Assembly (NCBI RefSeq): GCF_023554255.2 | Contig: NZ_JAMJWD020000007.1 | Coordinates: 62,001-126,000, forward strand | DNA: 64,000 nucleotides | Direction: 5' to 3' | DNA from: Phyllobacterium sp. 21LDTY02-6 | GTDB lineage: Bacteria; Pseudomonadota; Alphaproteobacteria; Rhizobiales; Rhizobiaceae | In this document: in pieces, positions 44,423-54,553 of the stretch | Position numbering within the stretch: the first letter of the stretch is position 1 | How the letters are laid out: each line of letters starts with the position of its first letter | Notes under the pieces: model-generated | Told to the model about the DNA's origin: nothing | Database searches by the model: none | The model's input: only the letters and a program-made list of their open reading frames with translations | Translations under genes and position numbers: made by a program

Positions 44423-44848
44423 ATGGCGGCAATGATGGATGTGGCGGCCCTCACCTATTTCCTTCAGACGGAGTTTCCGCAGGTCAATGCCGACGGGCCG
44501 GTATTTTCGGTCACGGATGCCGGCGACGGCTTCGCCAGCATGCGGCTCGATCCATCCGAAAAGCATCTGCGGCCGGGCGGGACCGTTTCCGGACCGTCGC
44601 TGTTTTCGCTGGCCGATGTGACCGCCTATATGGCGATCCTTGCCCAGATCGGCCCTGTCGCCCTTGCCGTCACGACAAATCTCAACATCAACTTCCTGCG
44701 CAAGCCCTCGCCCGGTCCCGTCGATGCCAAAGCGACGATCCTGAAGCTCGGCAAGCGGCTCGCGGTGGTCGAGATCGCCATGACCGCCGACGGCGATCTG
44801 GTGGCCCACGCCACGGCGACCTATTCGATACCGCCGCGGCAGGATTGA
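44423..44848 (+). CDS. PaaI-family hotdog thioesterase
   Basis: 141 residues in one hotdog fold. HLRPGGTVSGPSLFSLADVTAYMAIL near residue 50 contains the helix of the PaaI family with its catalytic-type Asp, and ALAVTTNLNINFLRKPSPGPV follows. Such enzymes cleave acyl-CoA or aryl-CoA thioesters. It starts at ATG 44423 after a purine-rich AAGGAAGCGAAACC. It is convergent with mbfA with 6 bp between stops. Confidence 0.86.
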   Translation: MAAMMDVAALTYFLQTEFPQVNADGPVFSVTDAGDGFASMRLDPSEKHLRPGGTVSGPSLFSLADVTAYMAILAQIGPVALAVTTNLNINFLRKPSPGPVDAKATILKLGKRLAVVEIAMTADGDLVAHATATYSIPPRQD

Positions 44849-44854
44849 GGATCG

Positions 44855-45838
44855 TCAGGAACTGCCGATGAGAATGCCGGTCGCAAGGACCAGCCCGCCG
44901 CCGAGAACCACCTGTATGGCCGCGCGGAAGAACGGCGTTTCCATGTAGCGGTGCTGGATGAAGGCGATGGCCCACAATTCGACGAACACCACCAGCGCCG
45001 CCAGGGCGGTCGCCGTCCAGAAATCGGGGATGAGATAGGGCAAGGCGTGGCCGAGGCCGCCGATCGCCGTCATCAGGCCATTGGCAAGACCGCGCTTGAG
45101 CGGCGACCCGCGCCCGGACAATCTGCCATCATCATGCGCGGCTTCGGTAAAGCCCATCGATATGCCGGCACCCAGCGAGGCCGAGAGGCCGACGAGGAAG
45201 GTCTGCCACGTATCCTGCGTGGCGAAGGCCGCCGCGAAGATCGGCGCGAGCGTCGAGACCGAACCGTCCATCAATCCGGCGAGGCCAGGCTGGATATAGG
45301 TCAAGAGGAACTGGCGCTTTTCGGTCTCGTCCTCGACCTGCTTCACATCGTCGGGCGTATGTATCTCGCCAAGACGATGCGCCAGCGACTCATGCGTCTT
45401 CTCCGCCAGGGCAAGATCGCCGAGCAGGCGCCGGGTCGAGGCATCGCTGACGAGCGCGGCCGCCGCGCCATAGAAGCGATAGGCTTCGTCCTCCATCTTT
45501 TCCGCCATTGCCCGCACACGCTCTATGCCCAGAGGCCGCACCAGCCAATCCGGCTTGCGTTCCATGTAGCCGCGGACGTGATCGCGCCGGATGAGCGGTA
45601 TGCGGTCGCCGAAGCGCTCCCTGTGCAGGTCGATGAGGCTCTGGCGGTGGTGATTTTCCTCCGCAGCCATGTCCTCGAACACCTTGGCGCTATTGGGGAA
45701 TTGCTCCCTGAGACCATCGGCGTAAGCGAGATAGATGCGCGCATCGTCCTCTTCCGACGAGATGGCAAGCGCAAGAATCTGCTGCTCGGAAAGGGACGCG
45801 AGGTCATGGCGGCGATGACCGAAGAAACGACTGAACAT
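44855..45838 (-). CDS. mbfA: MbfA: ferritin-like domain fused to VIT1/CCC1 membrane domain (iron exporter)
   Basis: 327 residues. The N-terminal 160 residues are a rubrerythrin/ferritin-like helix bundle with metal-ligand helices SSEEDDARIYLAYAD, AAEENHHRQSL, MEDEAYRFYGAAA and EKTHESLAHRL. The C-terminal part is a VIT1/CCC1-like membrane domain (GLAGLMDGSVSTLAPIFAAAFA, VGLSASLGAGISMGFTEAA) with further helices. MbfA exports iron and protects against iron and peroxide stress in Bradyrhizobium and Agrobacterium, under Irr control. A perfect ICE palindrome lies just upstream of the start. Confidence 0.92.
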   Translation of the reverse strand: MFSRFFGHRRHDLASLSEQQILALAISSEEDDARIYLAYADGLREQFPNSAKVFEDMAAEENHHRQSLIDLHRERFGDRIPLIRRDHVRGYMERKPDWLVRPLGIERVRAMAEKMEDEAYRFYGAAAALVSDASTRRLLGDLALAEKTHESLAHRLGEIHTPDDVKQVEDETEKRQFLLTYIQPGLAGLMDGSVSTLAPIFAAAFATQDTWQTFLVGLSASLGAGISMGFTEAAHDDGRLSGRGSPLKRGLANGLMTAIGGLGHALPYLIPDFWTATALAALVVFVELWAIAFIQHRYMETPFFRAAIQVVLGGGLVLATGILIGSS

Positions 45839-45854
45839 GGGAGGACTGCCTTAC

Positions 45855-45871
45855 TTTAGAATAATTCTAAA
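45855..45871. promoter_or_regulatory. ICE box (Irr-type operator) upstream of mbfA
   Basis: TTTAGAA-TAA-TTCTAAA, a perfect palindrome with 7-bp arms 17 bp upstream of the mbfA ATG. It fits the iron control element bound by Irr in Rhizobiales, which represses mbfA when iron is low. Confidence 0.75.
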
Positions 45872-46055
45872 CTATGTCATGCGAGTAACCATTTCAAGTG
45901 CCGGACCATACGCTCTCCAATAATTCTCCGCATGCACAAATGCGGCCCATGCCCCCATCGCCCCCCTCATGCACAGCCCCCATGGACAGCTATTGCGAAG
46001 CGCAGTAGTTTCGCGCGCCTTCAACCGCGCCTTCCGGCGCTTCAGGACCAGGATC

Positions 46056-46676
46056 ATGACGCTTGCCGGTTTCATCGCCTATTCGGGTGCCCTCGCCATC
46101 GCCGCCGCCATTCCCGGCCCCGGCGTCACCGCGCTCGTCGCCCGCGCGCTCGGCTCCGGCTTCCGCTCGTCGCTCTACATGTCGCTTGGCCTCGTCCTCG
46201 GCGATCTCTGCTACCTGACGGCGGTCATCCTCGGCCTCGCCGTGGTGGCGCAGACATTCGGTACCCTGTTCCTCGTCATCAAATGGGCAGGCGTCGCCTA
46301 CCTGGCCTATCTTGCCTGGGGCCTGTGGACGAGCGGCATCAATCCGGCCCATATCCAGGCCCGCAAGGCCAAGGGAGGCGCGGTCGCCTCCGTACTGGCC
46401 GGCCTCGCCATCACGCTCGGCAATCCGAAAACCATGCTGTTCTATATTGCGCTGGCGCCGACGCTGATCGACCTGCAGAGCATCACGGTCACGGACTACA
46501 TGATCCTCGTCGGGCTGACCGTCGCGGTACTGCTGATCGTCCTCGTGCCCTACCTTGCGCTGGCGGCCAAGGCCCGCGGCCTGCTGGCCTCGCCGCGCGC
46601 CTTGAAACGCCTGAACCGGACGGCGGCGGCTTTCATGGCGGGTGCGGCTCTCGCCATAGCCGGCAGGGCGCACTGA
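46056..46676 (+). CDS. LysE/RhtB-family amino acid exporter
   Basis: 206 residues with six hydrophobic helices. The first helix IAYSGALAIAAAIPGPGVTALVARALGSGF carries the PGP motif of LysE translocators, and GLAITLGNPKTMLFYIALAPTL near residue 115 is the second family block. ATG 46056 is preceded by AGGACCAGGA; upstream codons are Arg-rich and unlike the family. Inner-membrane efflux of an amino acid or similar compound; the substrate is not predictable. Confidence 0.86.
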   Translation: MTLAGFIAYSGALAIAAAIPGPGVTALVARALGSGFRSSLYMSLGLVLGDLCYLTAVILGLAVVAQTFGTLFLVIKWAGVAYLAYLAWGLWTSGINPAHIQARKAKGGAVASVLAGLAITLGNPKTMLFYIALAPTLIDLQSITVTDYMILVGLTVAVLLIVLVPYLALAAKARGLLASPRALKRLNRTAAAFMAGAALAIAGRAH

Positions 46677-46815
46677 GAATAAAATTCCTTCCCAGTCGCT
46701 ATTCTGGTGAAATATTCTCAACCCGGGTCGATTTGCGCATCAGCCCAGCTATGAATTCCCGTACTCGCCCCGTAAGATCGGCCTGAAATTCAGATCCATT
46801 CCGGGAGAAAAGTCC

Positions 46816-47790
46816 ATGGGCACCGAGACATCGCGCAAGCCAGGCCGCGGGCGTATCTACAATTCCATCGTCGATACCATTGGCGATACGCCGCTCGTGC
46901 GGTTGGACAAATTTGCCAGGGAGCATGGCGTCGAGGCCAACCTCCTGGCAAAACTCGAGTTTTTCAACCCGATTGCCAGCGTCAAGGATCGCATCGGCGT
47001 GGCGCTGATTACGGCGCTCGAGGAACAGGGCAAGGCAACTCCCGGCAAGACCACCTTCGTCGAGCCCACGTCGGGCAATACCGGCATCGCCCTCGCCTTC
47101 GCGGCCGCCGCCAAGGGATACAGGCTTATCCTCACCATGCCGGAGACCATGTCGGTCGAGCGGCGCAAGATGCTGAAGCTGCTCGGCGCCGAACTGGTGC
47201 TCACCGAAGGCGCCAAGGGAATGAAAGGTGCGATCGCCAAGGCCAACGAACTCGTCGAGACCATCGACGACGCCATCATCCCCGGACAGTTCGACAATCC
47301 CGCCAATCCCGAAATCCATCGCCGCACCACGGCTGAGGAGATCTGGAACGATACGGATGGCAGCGTCGATATCGTGGTTTCGGGGATAGGAACCGGCGGC
47401 ACGATCACCGGCGTCGGACAGGTGCTCAAGCAGCGCAAGCCCGAAGTACGGATCATCGCCGTCGAGCCGAAGGATTCGCCCGTGCTCTCCGGCGGCAATC
47501 CCGGCCCGCACAAGATCCAGGGCATCGGCGCGGGGTTTGCGCCTTCCGTGCTCGATACCCATGTCTATGACGAGGTGGTCCAGGTTTCGAACGATGATGC
47601 CTTCGCCAATGCGCGGCTCGTCGCCCGGCTCGAAGGCGTACCGGTCGGCATCTCCTCGGGTGCGGCGCTGACCGCGGCTGTCGAGATCGGCAAACGGCCC
47701 GAAAACAAGGGCAAGAACATCGTCATCATCATTCCTTCCTTCGCCGAGCGCTATCTTTCGACGGCGCTCTTCGACGGACTCGATGCCTGA
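46816..47790 (+). CDS. cysK: Cysteine synthase A (O-acetylserine sulfhydrylase)
   Basis: 324 residues. Fold-type II PLP enzyme with the PLP lysine in [14 protein letters not shown] near residue 55, substrate loop [12 protein letters not shown], the phosphate-binding [12 protein letters not shown] near 194, and [10 protein letters not shown]. It makes cysteine from O-acetylserine and sulfide. ATG 46816 follows GGGAG. A GC hairpin follows the stop but has no T run. Third sulfur-amino-acid type enzyme in the window, but outside the siderophore operons. Confidence 0.95.
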   Translation: MGTETSRKPGRGRIYNSIVDTIGDTPLVRLDKFAREHGVEANLLAKLEFFNPIASVKDRIGVALITALEEQGKATPGKTTFVEPTSGNTGIALAFAAAAKGYRLILTMPETMSVERRKMLKLLGAELVLTEGAKGMKGAIAKANELVETIDDAIIPGQFDNPANPEIHRRTTAEEIWNDTDGSVDIVVSGIGTGGTITGVGQVLKQRKPEVRIIAVEPKDSPVLSGGNPGPHKIQGIGAGFAPSVLDTHVYDEVVQVSNDDAFANARLVARLEGVPVGISSGAALTAAVEIGKRPENKGKNIVIIIPSFAERYLSTALFDGLDA

Positions 47791-47938
47791 GACGCTGGAA
47801 TTGCGGGACCGGCGTCCGGCCGGTCCTCCACAGCGGGATCGACGCGATATGAGGTCGAGATTCTGTGGTAATATAATACCTTTTTTCTAACCTATTGATT
47901 TTACTGGCGTCATTCGCTTCATGCGGGTGAATGAGCGC

Positions 47939-47967
47939 TTGACCTCGTGCAAAAGTGGCTTTATTGG
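47939..47967 (+). promoter_or_regulatory. Likely sigma-70 promoter of rplM-rpsI
   Basis: TTGACC at 47939-47944, 17 bases, TATTGG at 47962-47967. The -35 is preceded by C, as in strong alphaproteobacterial promoters. Transcription would start about 115 bp before rplM. The rest of the 300-bp cysK-rplM gap shows nothing else I can name. Confidence 0.45.
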
Positions 47968-48090
47968 AAACGCCAGACTGCGGTGGGTATTCCCGCCGCT
48001 TTTCATTGTTGTGCGGATACAGGTGATCCGGGCAACCCAAGCAACAAGAAAAGCCTTCCTTATCGAAGGATGATCTCAAGGACGAACACA

Positions 48091-48555
48091 ATGGCTACCT
48101 TCTCACAGAAGCCGGCAGAAGTGACGAAAAAGTGGATCCTGATCGACGCCGAGGGACTCGTCGTCGGCCGTCTCGCCACTCTCGTTGCCAACCGTCTGCG
48201 CGGCAAGCACAAAGCAACCTTCACGCCGCATGTCGACGATGGCGATAATGTCATCATCATCAATGCCGACAAGGTTGTCTTCACCGGCAAGAAGTACACC
48301 GACAAGACCTATTACTGGCACACCGGCCATCCCGGCGGCATCAAGGAGCGCACTGCACGTCAGCTGCTCGAAGGCCGTTTCCCGGAGCGCGTCGTTGAAA
48401 AGGCCGTCGAGCGCATGGTTCCACGCGGACCGCTCGGACGCCGCCAGATGAAGAACCTGCGCGTCTATGCCGGTTCCAACCATCCGCATGAAGCTCAGTC
48501 TCCCGAAGTCCTCGACGTCGGCGCACTGAATGCCAAGAACAAAAGGAGCGCATAA
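48091..48555 (+). CDS. rplM: 50S ribosomal protein L13
   Basis: 154 residues, early-assembling large-subunit protein. [54 protein letters not shown] and the C-terminal [21 protein letters not shown] are all standard L13. ATG 48091 follows AAGGAC; upstream in-frame codons are not L13-like. It ends 2 bp before rpsI, with which it forms the usual operon. Confidence 0.98.
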   Translation: MATFSQKPAEVTKKWILIDAEGLVVGRLATLVANRLRGKHKATFTPHVDDGDNVIIINADKVVFTGKKYTDKTYYWHTGHPGGIKERTARQLLEGRFPERVVEKAVERMVPRGPLGRRQMKNLRVYAGSNHPHEAQSPEVLDVGALNAKNKRSA

Positions 48556-48557
48556 AC

Positions 48558-49034
48558 ATGGCTGAGCTCAATTCGCTCGCAGATCTCGGCACTGCCGCTG
48601 CCTCGACCCAGGCTGCCGCACCCGTCCACGTCCAGAAGCTCGATGCCCATGGCCGCGCCTATGCCACCGGCAAGCGCAAGGACGCCGTTGCTCGCGTCTG
48701 GATCAAGCCGGGTTCCGGCAAGATCGTGATCAACGACAAGGAATATGGCAAGTATTTCGCACGTCCGGTCCTGCAGATGATCCTGCAGCAGCCGATCGTC
48801 GCCGCCAACCGTGCCGGCCAGTACGACATCATCGCCACCGTTGCAGGCGGCGGTCTTTCCGGCCAGGCCGGCGCAGTGCGCCATGGTATTTCCAAGGCCC
48901 TCACCTACTTCGAGCCGGCGCTTCGCGGCGTCCTCAAGAAGGGTGGCTTCCTGACGCGCGACAGCCGCGTCGTCGAGCGCAAGAAGTACGGCAAGGCGAA
49001 AGCCCGCCGCTCGTTCCAGTTCTCGAAGCGTTAA
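48558..49034 (+). CDS. rpsI: 30S ribosomal protein S9
   Basis: 158 residues. A 30-residue Ala-rich N-terminal extension common in alphaproteobacteria precedes the S9 core ([36 protein letters not shown]), and the C-terminal tail [17 protein letters not shown] that reaches the P-site tRNA is intact. Follows rplM by 2 bp and is followed by a strong terminator. Confidence 0.98.
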   Translation: MAELNSLADLGTAAASTQAAAPVHVQKLDAHGRAYATGKRKDAVARVWIKPGSGKIVINDKEYGKYFARPVLQMILQQPIVAANRAGQYDIIATVAGGGLSGQAGAVRHGISKALTYFEPALRGVLKKGGFLTRDSRVVERKKYGKAKARRSFQFSKR

Positions 49035-49054
49035 TCCGCTTCCGACTGACAGAG

Positions 49055-49085
49055 CAAAAAGCGGGCCTTCGGGTCCGCTTTTTTG
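49055..49085 (+). terminator. Intrinsic terminator of rplM-rpsI
   Basis: AAGCGGGCC, loop TTCG, GGTCCGCTT, then TTTT: a 9-bp stem with a stable UUCG tetraloop and T run, 21 bp past rpsI. Confidence 0.93.
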
Positions 49086-49158
49086 TTGCCAAGAGCAGCG
49101 TTTAGGGTAGCTTCGCCGCTGAGCGAATGCCGACAGTTCCCCGGAGCCAGAAAACTCG

Positions 49159-50115
49159 ATGCCATCGAAGACCATCGACAACGCCTTCACGGCGCGCGCC
49201 ATGACCGGCGCTGCCACCGATCCTACCCATGCGGGCGCGCTTTCCTTCATGCGCCGGCGCTATTCGAAGAATGTGAAGGGCGCCGATGTGGTCGTCTGGG
49301 GCATTCCCTTCGATGCCGCCGTTTCCAACCGCCCCGGTGCGCGCTTCGGCCCGCAGGCGATCCGGCGCGCCTCGGCGATCTTCGACAATGACCCGCAATA
49401 TCCCTTTTCGCGCGATCTCTTCGACGAGCTGGCGGTGATCGACTATGGCGATTGCCTGCTTGACTACGGCAATCACCAGAAGACGCCCGCCACCATCGAG
49501 AAGGAGGCCAATCGGCTCATCGGCAGCGGCGCATTCCTTCTGTCGCTCGGCGGCGATCATTTCGTCACCTGGCCGATATTGCGGGCGCATGCGGCCAAAT
49601 ATGGCCGGCTCGCACTGGTGCAGTTCGATGCGCACCAGGACACCTGGTATGATGACGGCAAGCGCATCGACCACGGCTCGTTTGTCGGGCGGGCGGTACG
49701 CGACGGCATCATCGACCCCGAACATTCGATACAGGTCGGCATCCGCACCCATGCGCCGGAGGATTTCGGCATCAAGATCACGCATGGCTACGAGGTGGAA
49801 GAGCTTTCGGCACGGCAGATCGCCGACCAGATCATCGAGCGCACGGCCGGCATGCCCGTCTATCTCACCTTCGATATCGATTGCCTGGACCCGGCCTTCG
49901 CGCCGGGTACCGGCACTCCGGTCGCCGGCGGGCCGTCATCGGCGAAAATCCTTTCAGTGCTGCGCCACCTTGCGGAGCTGAACATCGTCGGCGCGGACGT
50001 GGTCGAAGTGGCGCCCGCCTATGATCATGCCGACGTTACCGCCATCGCCGGAGCCACGATCGCCATGTATTATCTGGGGCTCCTCGCCGAGAAGAAGGCA
50101 AGCAGACGACGCTGA
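49159..50115 (+). CDS. speB: Agmatinase/ureohydrolase family protein
   Basis: 318 residues. The manganese ligands of ureohydrolases are present: LSLGGDHFVTWP, LVQFDAHQDTW (family usually DAHxD) and TFDIDCLDPAFAPGTGTP near residue 235. By length and N-terminus (VVVWGIPFDAAVSNRPGARFGPQAIRRAS) it is the agmatinase branch, which splits agmatine to putrescine and urea. Guanidinobutyrase or another guanidino substrate cannot be excluded. It stands between rpsI and argC on the same strand with its own ATG at 49159. Confidence 0.87.
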   Translation: MPSKTIDNAFTARAMTGAATDPTHAGALSFMRRRYSKNVKGADVVVWGIPFDAAVSNRPGARFGPQAIRRASAIFDNDPQYPFSRDLFDELAVIDYGDCLLDYGNHQKTPATIEKEANRLIGSGAFLLSLGGDHFVTWPILRAHAAKYGRLALVQFDAHQDTWYDDGKRIDHGSFVGRAVRDGIIDPEHSIQVGIRTHAPEDFGIKITHGYEVEELSARQIADQIIERTAGMPVYLTFDIDCLDPAFAPGTGTPVAGGPSSAKILSVLRHLAELNIVGADVVEVAPAYDHADVTAIAGATIAMYYLGLLAEKKASRRR

Positions 50116-50186
50116 GACACCGATTCAACTTCCTCCCGAATTGAATCGACTTGCGCCGATAACCAGCTGAATTTCAAGGATATGTC

Positions 50187-51122
50187 ATGAAACCGAAAAT
50201 CTTCATCGATGGCGAACACGGAACGACCGGCCTGCAGATCCGCCAGCGCCTGGCCGAACGGAGCGACCTCAACGTATTGTCCATACCGGAAGCCGAGCGG
50301 CGCAACAGGGACATGCGCGCGGATTATCTCAAGCAGGCGGATGTCGCCATTCTGTGCCTGCCCGACGACGCGGCGAAAGAATCGGTCGCCATGCTCGAGG
50401 GCAACAATTCGACGAAGATCATCGATACGTCCACGGCCCATCGCGTCGATCCCGACTGGGCCTATGGTTTCGCCGAACTGAACAAGGATCAGCGGGCAAA
50501 GATCCGCGACGCCCGGCTGGTCGCCAATCCCGGCTGCTATCCGACGGGTGCGATCTCCCTCATCAGGCCGTTGCGCGACGCCGGAATCCTGCCGGCGGAT
50601 TATCCGGTAACGGTCAACGCGGTTTCCGGCTATACCGGCGGCGGCAAGCAGTTGATCGGCCAGATGGAAGACCCCGCCAACCCCGATCCGATCCGCGCCC
50701 ATCATTTCCTCTATGCCATGCCGTTGAAGCACAAGCATGTTCCTGAAATGCAGGTCCATGGCGATCTCGCCCGCAAGCCGCTGTTCAGCCCCAGCGTCGG
50801 CCGTTTCGCGCAAGGCATGATCGTCCAGGTGCCGCTGCATATCGAGGATCTCGAAGGCGCACCCAGCCTCGCTGACATCCATGCCGCCCTGGAAGCGCAT
50901 TATGCGGGACAGGAGATCGTTGAGGTCGTGCCGCTGAATGTCAGCGCCGCCCTGCCCCGTCTCGATGCCGAGGAGCTGAAGGATACCGACATCATGCGCC
51001 TGCACGTCTTCGGCACCGAGGGCCAGGGCCTCGTCAATCTCGTCGCCGTGCTGGACAATCTCGGCAAGGGCGCTTCGGGCGCCGCCGTGCAGAACCTCGA
51101 CCTCATGCTGGGAAATGCCTGA
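50187..51122 (+). CDS. argC: N-acetyl-gamma-glutamyl-phosphate reductase (short type)
   Basis: 311 residues, the short type 2 ArgC. NAD(P)-binding [17 protein letters not shown] at the N-terminus, the catalytic Cys in [16 protein letters not shown] near residue 117, and the base region HKHVPEMQ near 188. It reduces N-acetylglutamyl phosphate in arginine synthesis. Its stop overlaps the following kinase gene by 8 bp. The rpsI-speB-argC neighbourhood is familiar in Rhizobiales. Confidence 0.95.
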   Translation: MKPKIFIDGEHGTTGLQIRQRLAERSDLNVLSIPEAERRNRDMRADYLKQADVAILCLPDDAAKESVAMLEGNNSTKIIDTSTAHRVDPDWAYGFAELNKDQRAKIRDARLVANPGCYPTGAISLIRPLRDAGILPADYPVTVNAVSGYTGGGKQLIGQMEDPANPDPIRAHHFLYAMPLKHKHVPEMQVHGDLARKPLFSPSVGRFAQGMIVQVPLHIEDLEGAPSLADIHAALEAHYAGQEIVEVVPLNVSAALPRLDAEELKDTDIMRLHVFGTEGQGLVNLVAVLDNLGKGASGAAVQNLDLMLGNA

Positions 51123-51966
51123 GCGCCGGCCGGCCCCGTTTCCAGCGGAATGGGGCCTGTCCGACCCGCAACTGTTGGCCAGGACCGTTACCGGCCGCGT
51201 CACGCGCGTGCGGCTGCCGGGCGGCGAACCTGCAGTCGTCAAGCAATTGACGCGGATAGGCATGCGGGAGGAGCTGAACGGCGTGCATTTCCTCGATTTC
51301 TGCGACGGAAACGGCTGTATCCGCCTGCTTGCGCGCAAGAATGGCGATCTCCTGCTTGAATATGCCGGAGACCGCAGCCTGCTCGACCATCTGAACGAGC
51401 ATGGCGACGACGAGGCAAGCGCGATATTCTGCGACGTGTTTCTCCAGCTTCACCAGACGGCAGGCGATCGCCGCCCCCCGGACGATCTGCCGCCCTTGCG
51501 GCAACAGTTCGACAGCCTGTTCAAGCGCGCCGACCGCGACAGGAAGCAAGGGCTCGCCACGCCCTTCACCGATGCAGCCGCGCTTGCCGACCGGCTCCTT
51601 GCCGAGACCCGGGTGCCACGGCCGCTCCATGGCGACCTCCACCATGAGAACATATTGCATGGGCCGCGCGGCTGGCTGGCGATCGATCCAAAGGGGCTGA
51701 TCGGCGACAGCGCCTATGACGTGGCGAACATGTTCTATAACCCGCTGGAGCGCGACGATCTGCGGTCGAGCGCCGTCAGGAATGGCCGGATCGCGCAGAT
51801 GTTTGCCGAAAGACTGGGTCGCGACGCCAAGGATTTGCTGCGTTTCGGCATTGCCCATGCCTGTCTCTCCGCCTCCTGGCACGCCGAAGACGGCAACGGG
51901 CAGGAAGAGGCGCGGAGCCTCGGCGTGGCCCGCAGCCTCCGGGACGCGCTGGCCTCACATCTCTGA
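51115..51966 (+). CDS. APH(6)-like kinase (streptomycin/hydroxyurea phosphotransferase family)
   Basis: 283 residues. [41 protein letters not shown] near residue 167 is the Brenner-type catalytic loop plus metal site of the APH(6)/hydroxyurea kinase family, and the N-terminus has a Lys in [12 protein letters not shown] for ATP. Such enzymes phosphorylate streptomycin, though many chromosomal copies have other substrates. It overlaps argC by 8 bp and so is translated with it, an odd place for a resistance gene. Convergent with the MFS gene, overlapping 12 bp. Confidence 0.82.
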   Translation: MPERRPAPFPAEWGLSDPQLLARTVTGRVTRVRLPGGEPAVVKQLTRIGMREELNGVHFLDFCDGNGCIRLLARKNGDLLLEYAGDRSLLDHLNEHGDDEASAIFCDVFLQLHQTAGDRRPPDDLPPLRQQFDSLFKRADRDRKQGLATPFTDAAALADRLLAETRVPRPLHGDLHHENILHGPRGWLAIDPKGLIGDSAYDVANMFYNPLERDDLRSSAVRNGRIAQMFAERLGRDAKDLLRFGIAHACLSASWHAEDGNGQEEARSLGVARSLRDALASHL

Positions 51967-53166
51967 TTTCCGGATCATCGCGGCGACGAGGACGAAGATG
52001 GCAAGGCCGGCAAGGCCCGCGCCCGTGGCAACGCCAAGCGCCAGATGCGGACCGAACCGTTCGAGGAAGAAGGCAAAGATGAAGGGGGCTATCGACGACA
52101 CGATCAGCCTGATGGACGTGATCCTTCCGAGGATTTGGCCATAGCCGAGCGAGCCGAACAATGACAGCGGCAAGGTGCCGAGCACGATGCTGTTCAGTCC
52201 CGAACCCATGCCGAAGAGCAGCGCGAATATGAAGGCGGCGGCGTAGAGCGGTATCGGCGGCGCCAGCAGCAGCACCACGAATGCCAGCGGGATCAACGCG
52301 GTCGAGAACATCGCCACCGTCATCGGCGAGAACCTCGGCCCGAGCAGCATGTTGATGAGGCGGCTCGCAAATTGCGACGGGCCGAAGATCGTGCCGAAAT
52401 AGACGGCGGCGGCGCCAAGCCCGATGGCGACGAATACCGGCACCATGTGGATGAGCAGCGAGGACAGGGCGAAGCTGGTCAGGGCGAAGGCGGCGGCGAT
52501 CAGCGTGAGAATCGCGTCGCGCCTGTGTTCCGGAACGCTTCCCGGCGTCTCCGAGCGCGGCGACGATGTGCCTTCCACCACCGCATCGGTCCGGCGCGTC
52601 AACAAGGACAGCCAGTAATGGATCGGCAGGCAGATGAAGATGTGCAGTGCCGCGTAGACGAGGAAGATGCCCTGCCAGGTCAGGCTACCGAGCAACTGGC
52701 TCGTCAGTGGCCAGAACAGGGTCGAGGAGAAGCCGCCCATGAGGGTAAGATAGGTGATCCTGCGCGGCGCTGCCGCCGGATCGACCTGCACCAGCACGGC
52801 AAATGCGGTGTTATAAAGGGTAAAGGGCGTCGCAAGGCCGGTGCTGATCATTGCGGCGGCAAACAGCAGCCATTGGTCGGCAATTGCGCAAAGCGCGAGC
52901 GATACCGCCGCTGCCAGCGAGCCGAGGGCCATGACCCGCCCTGCCCCGAAACGATCCGCCCAGCGGCCGGACCAGGGCGAGACCAGCCCGCCGATCAGCA
53001 GCGTGCCGGAGAAGATGCCGAAGAGCCATTCGCGCGATTGCGAGAAATCCCGGCCCATTTCCGGCGCAAGGATGCTGAAACTGTAGAACAGCGTGCCGTA
53101 GCCGATGATCTGCGTGACCCCAAGGCCTGTTACCGCGGCCAGCGAACGCCTTGCGCTGAGATTCAT
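51955..53166 (-). CDS. MFS transporter
   Basis: 403 residues, twelve hydrophobic segments. GYGTLFYSFSILAPEMGRDFSQSREWLFGIFSGTLL at the start and GLVSPWSGRWADRFGAGRVMALG, the first-half MFS signature loop, are clear. I chose ATG 53166 because GGAA precedes it; a GTG at 53181 would add five residues. The pattern fits monocarboxylate or oxalate/formate-type carriers; the substrate is unknown. The 3' end overlaps the APH(6)-like gene. Confidence 0.83.
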   Translation of the reverse strand: MNLSARRSLAAVTGLGVTQIIGYGTLFYSFSILAPEMGRDFSQSREWLFGIFSGTLLIGGLVSPWSGRWADRFGAGRVMALGSLAAAVSLALCAIADQWLLFAAAMISTGLATPFTLYNTAFAVLVQVDPAAAPRRITYLTLMGGFSSTLFWPLTSQLLGSLTWQGIFLVYAALHIFICLPIHYWLSLLTRRTDAVVEGTSSPRSETPGSVPEHRRDAILTLIAAAFALTSFALSSLLIHMVPVFVAIGLGAAAVYFGTIFGPSQFASRLINMLLGPRFSPMTVAMFSTALIPLAFVVLLLAPPIPLYAAAFIFALLFGMGSGLNSIVLGTLPLSLFGSLGYGQILGRITSIRLIVSSIAPFIFAFFLERFGPHLALGVATGAGLAGLAIFVLVAAMIRKSEM

Positions 53167-53253
53167 TTCAAGTTCCGGCACGGTGATGATGGCATGATGG
53201 CCATCGGAACAAATAAACTGAGTCTCGACCGGAAACCAGCTACATAGCCTGGT

Positions 53254-54339
53254 TCAGGCTGCGCTCCCGACCGGATAGGCGCCTTTGGTCGCGCGCCAGT
53301 GGGCGACGGCAAAGCCCAGCACGACAATGGCGAAAAGCTGGTGCAGCAGGCCAAGCTCGATCGGCACCATCAGCAGCAGCGTGGCGATGCCGATAACGGC
53401 CTGCATCGCAATGAGCACGACGAAGAGCACGGCGCGGCGGGCATGCGTCGTGTCGGGTGCCTGGCGCAATGTTGAAACCGCATGCCACGCGGCCATGACC
53501 AGCACGAAATAGGCAAAGCAGCGGTGGACGAACTGCACTGTCTTCGGGTTTTCGAAGAAATTGTGCCACAGCGGCTGGATCGGCAGAAGATCGCCCGGCA
53601 CCAGCGCGCCGTCCATCAGCGGCCAGGTATTATAGGTCAGGCCGGCATCGAGCCCTGCCACCAATGCGCCAAGATAGATCTGCACGAAGATGAAGAGGAC
53701 CATCCAGCCGGCGAAGCGCTGGACCGGCCTGTCTGCCGGCACATCCGTATATTCCGCCAGTCCCCGCGCCACATACATCACGGCCGCAAATATGATGCAG
53801 GCGAGCGTCAGATGCGTCGCAAGGCGATACTGGCTGACATCGACGCGATCGACGAGGCCCGAAGCCACCATCCACCAGCCGACGGCGCCCTGCAATCCGC
53901 CGAGGGCGAGAATGCCGACCATGCGCGGCTTCAGCGCCCGCTCCAGCCGCCCTGTCAGCCAGAAGAAGGCGAGCGGCAAGGCGACGAGAAAGCCGACGCC
54001 ACGCGCCAGGAGGCGATGCGCCCATTCCCACCAGAATATCTGCTTGAACTCGGCGAGGCTCATGCCCTTGTTGATCTGCTGATATTGCGGGATCTGGCGG
54101 TATTTGTCGAATTCCTCCATCCATTCCGCTTCGCCGATGGGCGGAATGACGCCGTGGATCGGCTTCCATTCGGTGATGGAAAGGCCCGAGCCGGTCATGC
54201 GCGTGGCGCCGCCGACGAAAACGATGGCCGCGAGGACCAGCAGCACGAGATAGAGCCATAGCCTTATGTGACGGCGGTTGCGGGCAACGCTGTCCCGCGT
54301 TGCGGCCGCTCCGGCATGGGGAAGACTATGTGCACTCAT
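53254..54339 (-). CDS. ctaA: Heme A synthase (COX15/CtaA type 2)
   Basis: 361 residues with eight membrane helices. Oxidises the C8 methyl of heme O to give heme A for aa3 oxidases, in the inner membrane. The heme-binding His residues are seen in [41 protein letters not shown] and [13 protein letters not shown]. The conserved N-terminal [23 protein letters not shown] is intact. ATG 54339 follows GGAG; a longer frame adds 15 residues. Confidence 0.94.
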   Translation of the reverse strand: MSAHSLPHAGAAATRDSVARNRRHIRLWLYLVLLVLAAIVFVGGATRMTGSGLSITEWKPIHGVIPPIGEAEWMEEFDKYRQIPQYQQINKGMSLAEFKQIFWWEWAHRLLARGVGFLVALPLAFFWLTGRLERALKPRMVGILALGGLQGAVGWWMVASGLVDRVDVSQYRLATHLTLACIIFAAVMYVARGLAEYTDVPADRPVQRFAGWMVLFIFVQIYLGALVAGLDAGLTYNTWPLMDGALVPGDLLPIQPLWHNFFENPKTVQFVHRCFAYFVLVMAAWHAVSTLRQAPDTTHARRAVLFVVLIAMQAVIGIATLLLMVPIELGLLHQLFAIVVLGFAVAHWRATKGAYPVGSAA

Positions 54340-54553
54340 GGCAAACTCCGCCGCCGCAGCAATCGATCGTCGATCAAGCGGCACTGGTTCAGAATGCAGG
54401 ATAGGTGCCGCATTAACCGGGCGAAGACAAGCAAGAGCTACGCGACACGCCGTCGCGTTTGGACGCGCTATCGGGCTTTTTTACTTTTCGCGGCCACATT
54501 TACCCGCTAGACGGTGGTGCAAGGCTCGGAAGCTTCCGAGAAAAGGAGGCACC

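Noticed and set aside
47806-47826. GC hairpin after cysK as terminator
   Set aside because: Eight-bp stem is good, but no T run follows on the plus strand, so it is not a standard intrinsic terminator.
47947-48090. N-terminal extension of 48 residues on L13
   Set aside because: Not L13-like; ATG 48091 has a good ribosome binding site and the standard N-terminus.
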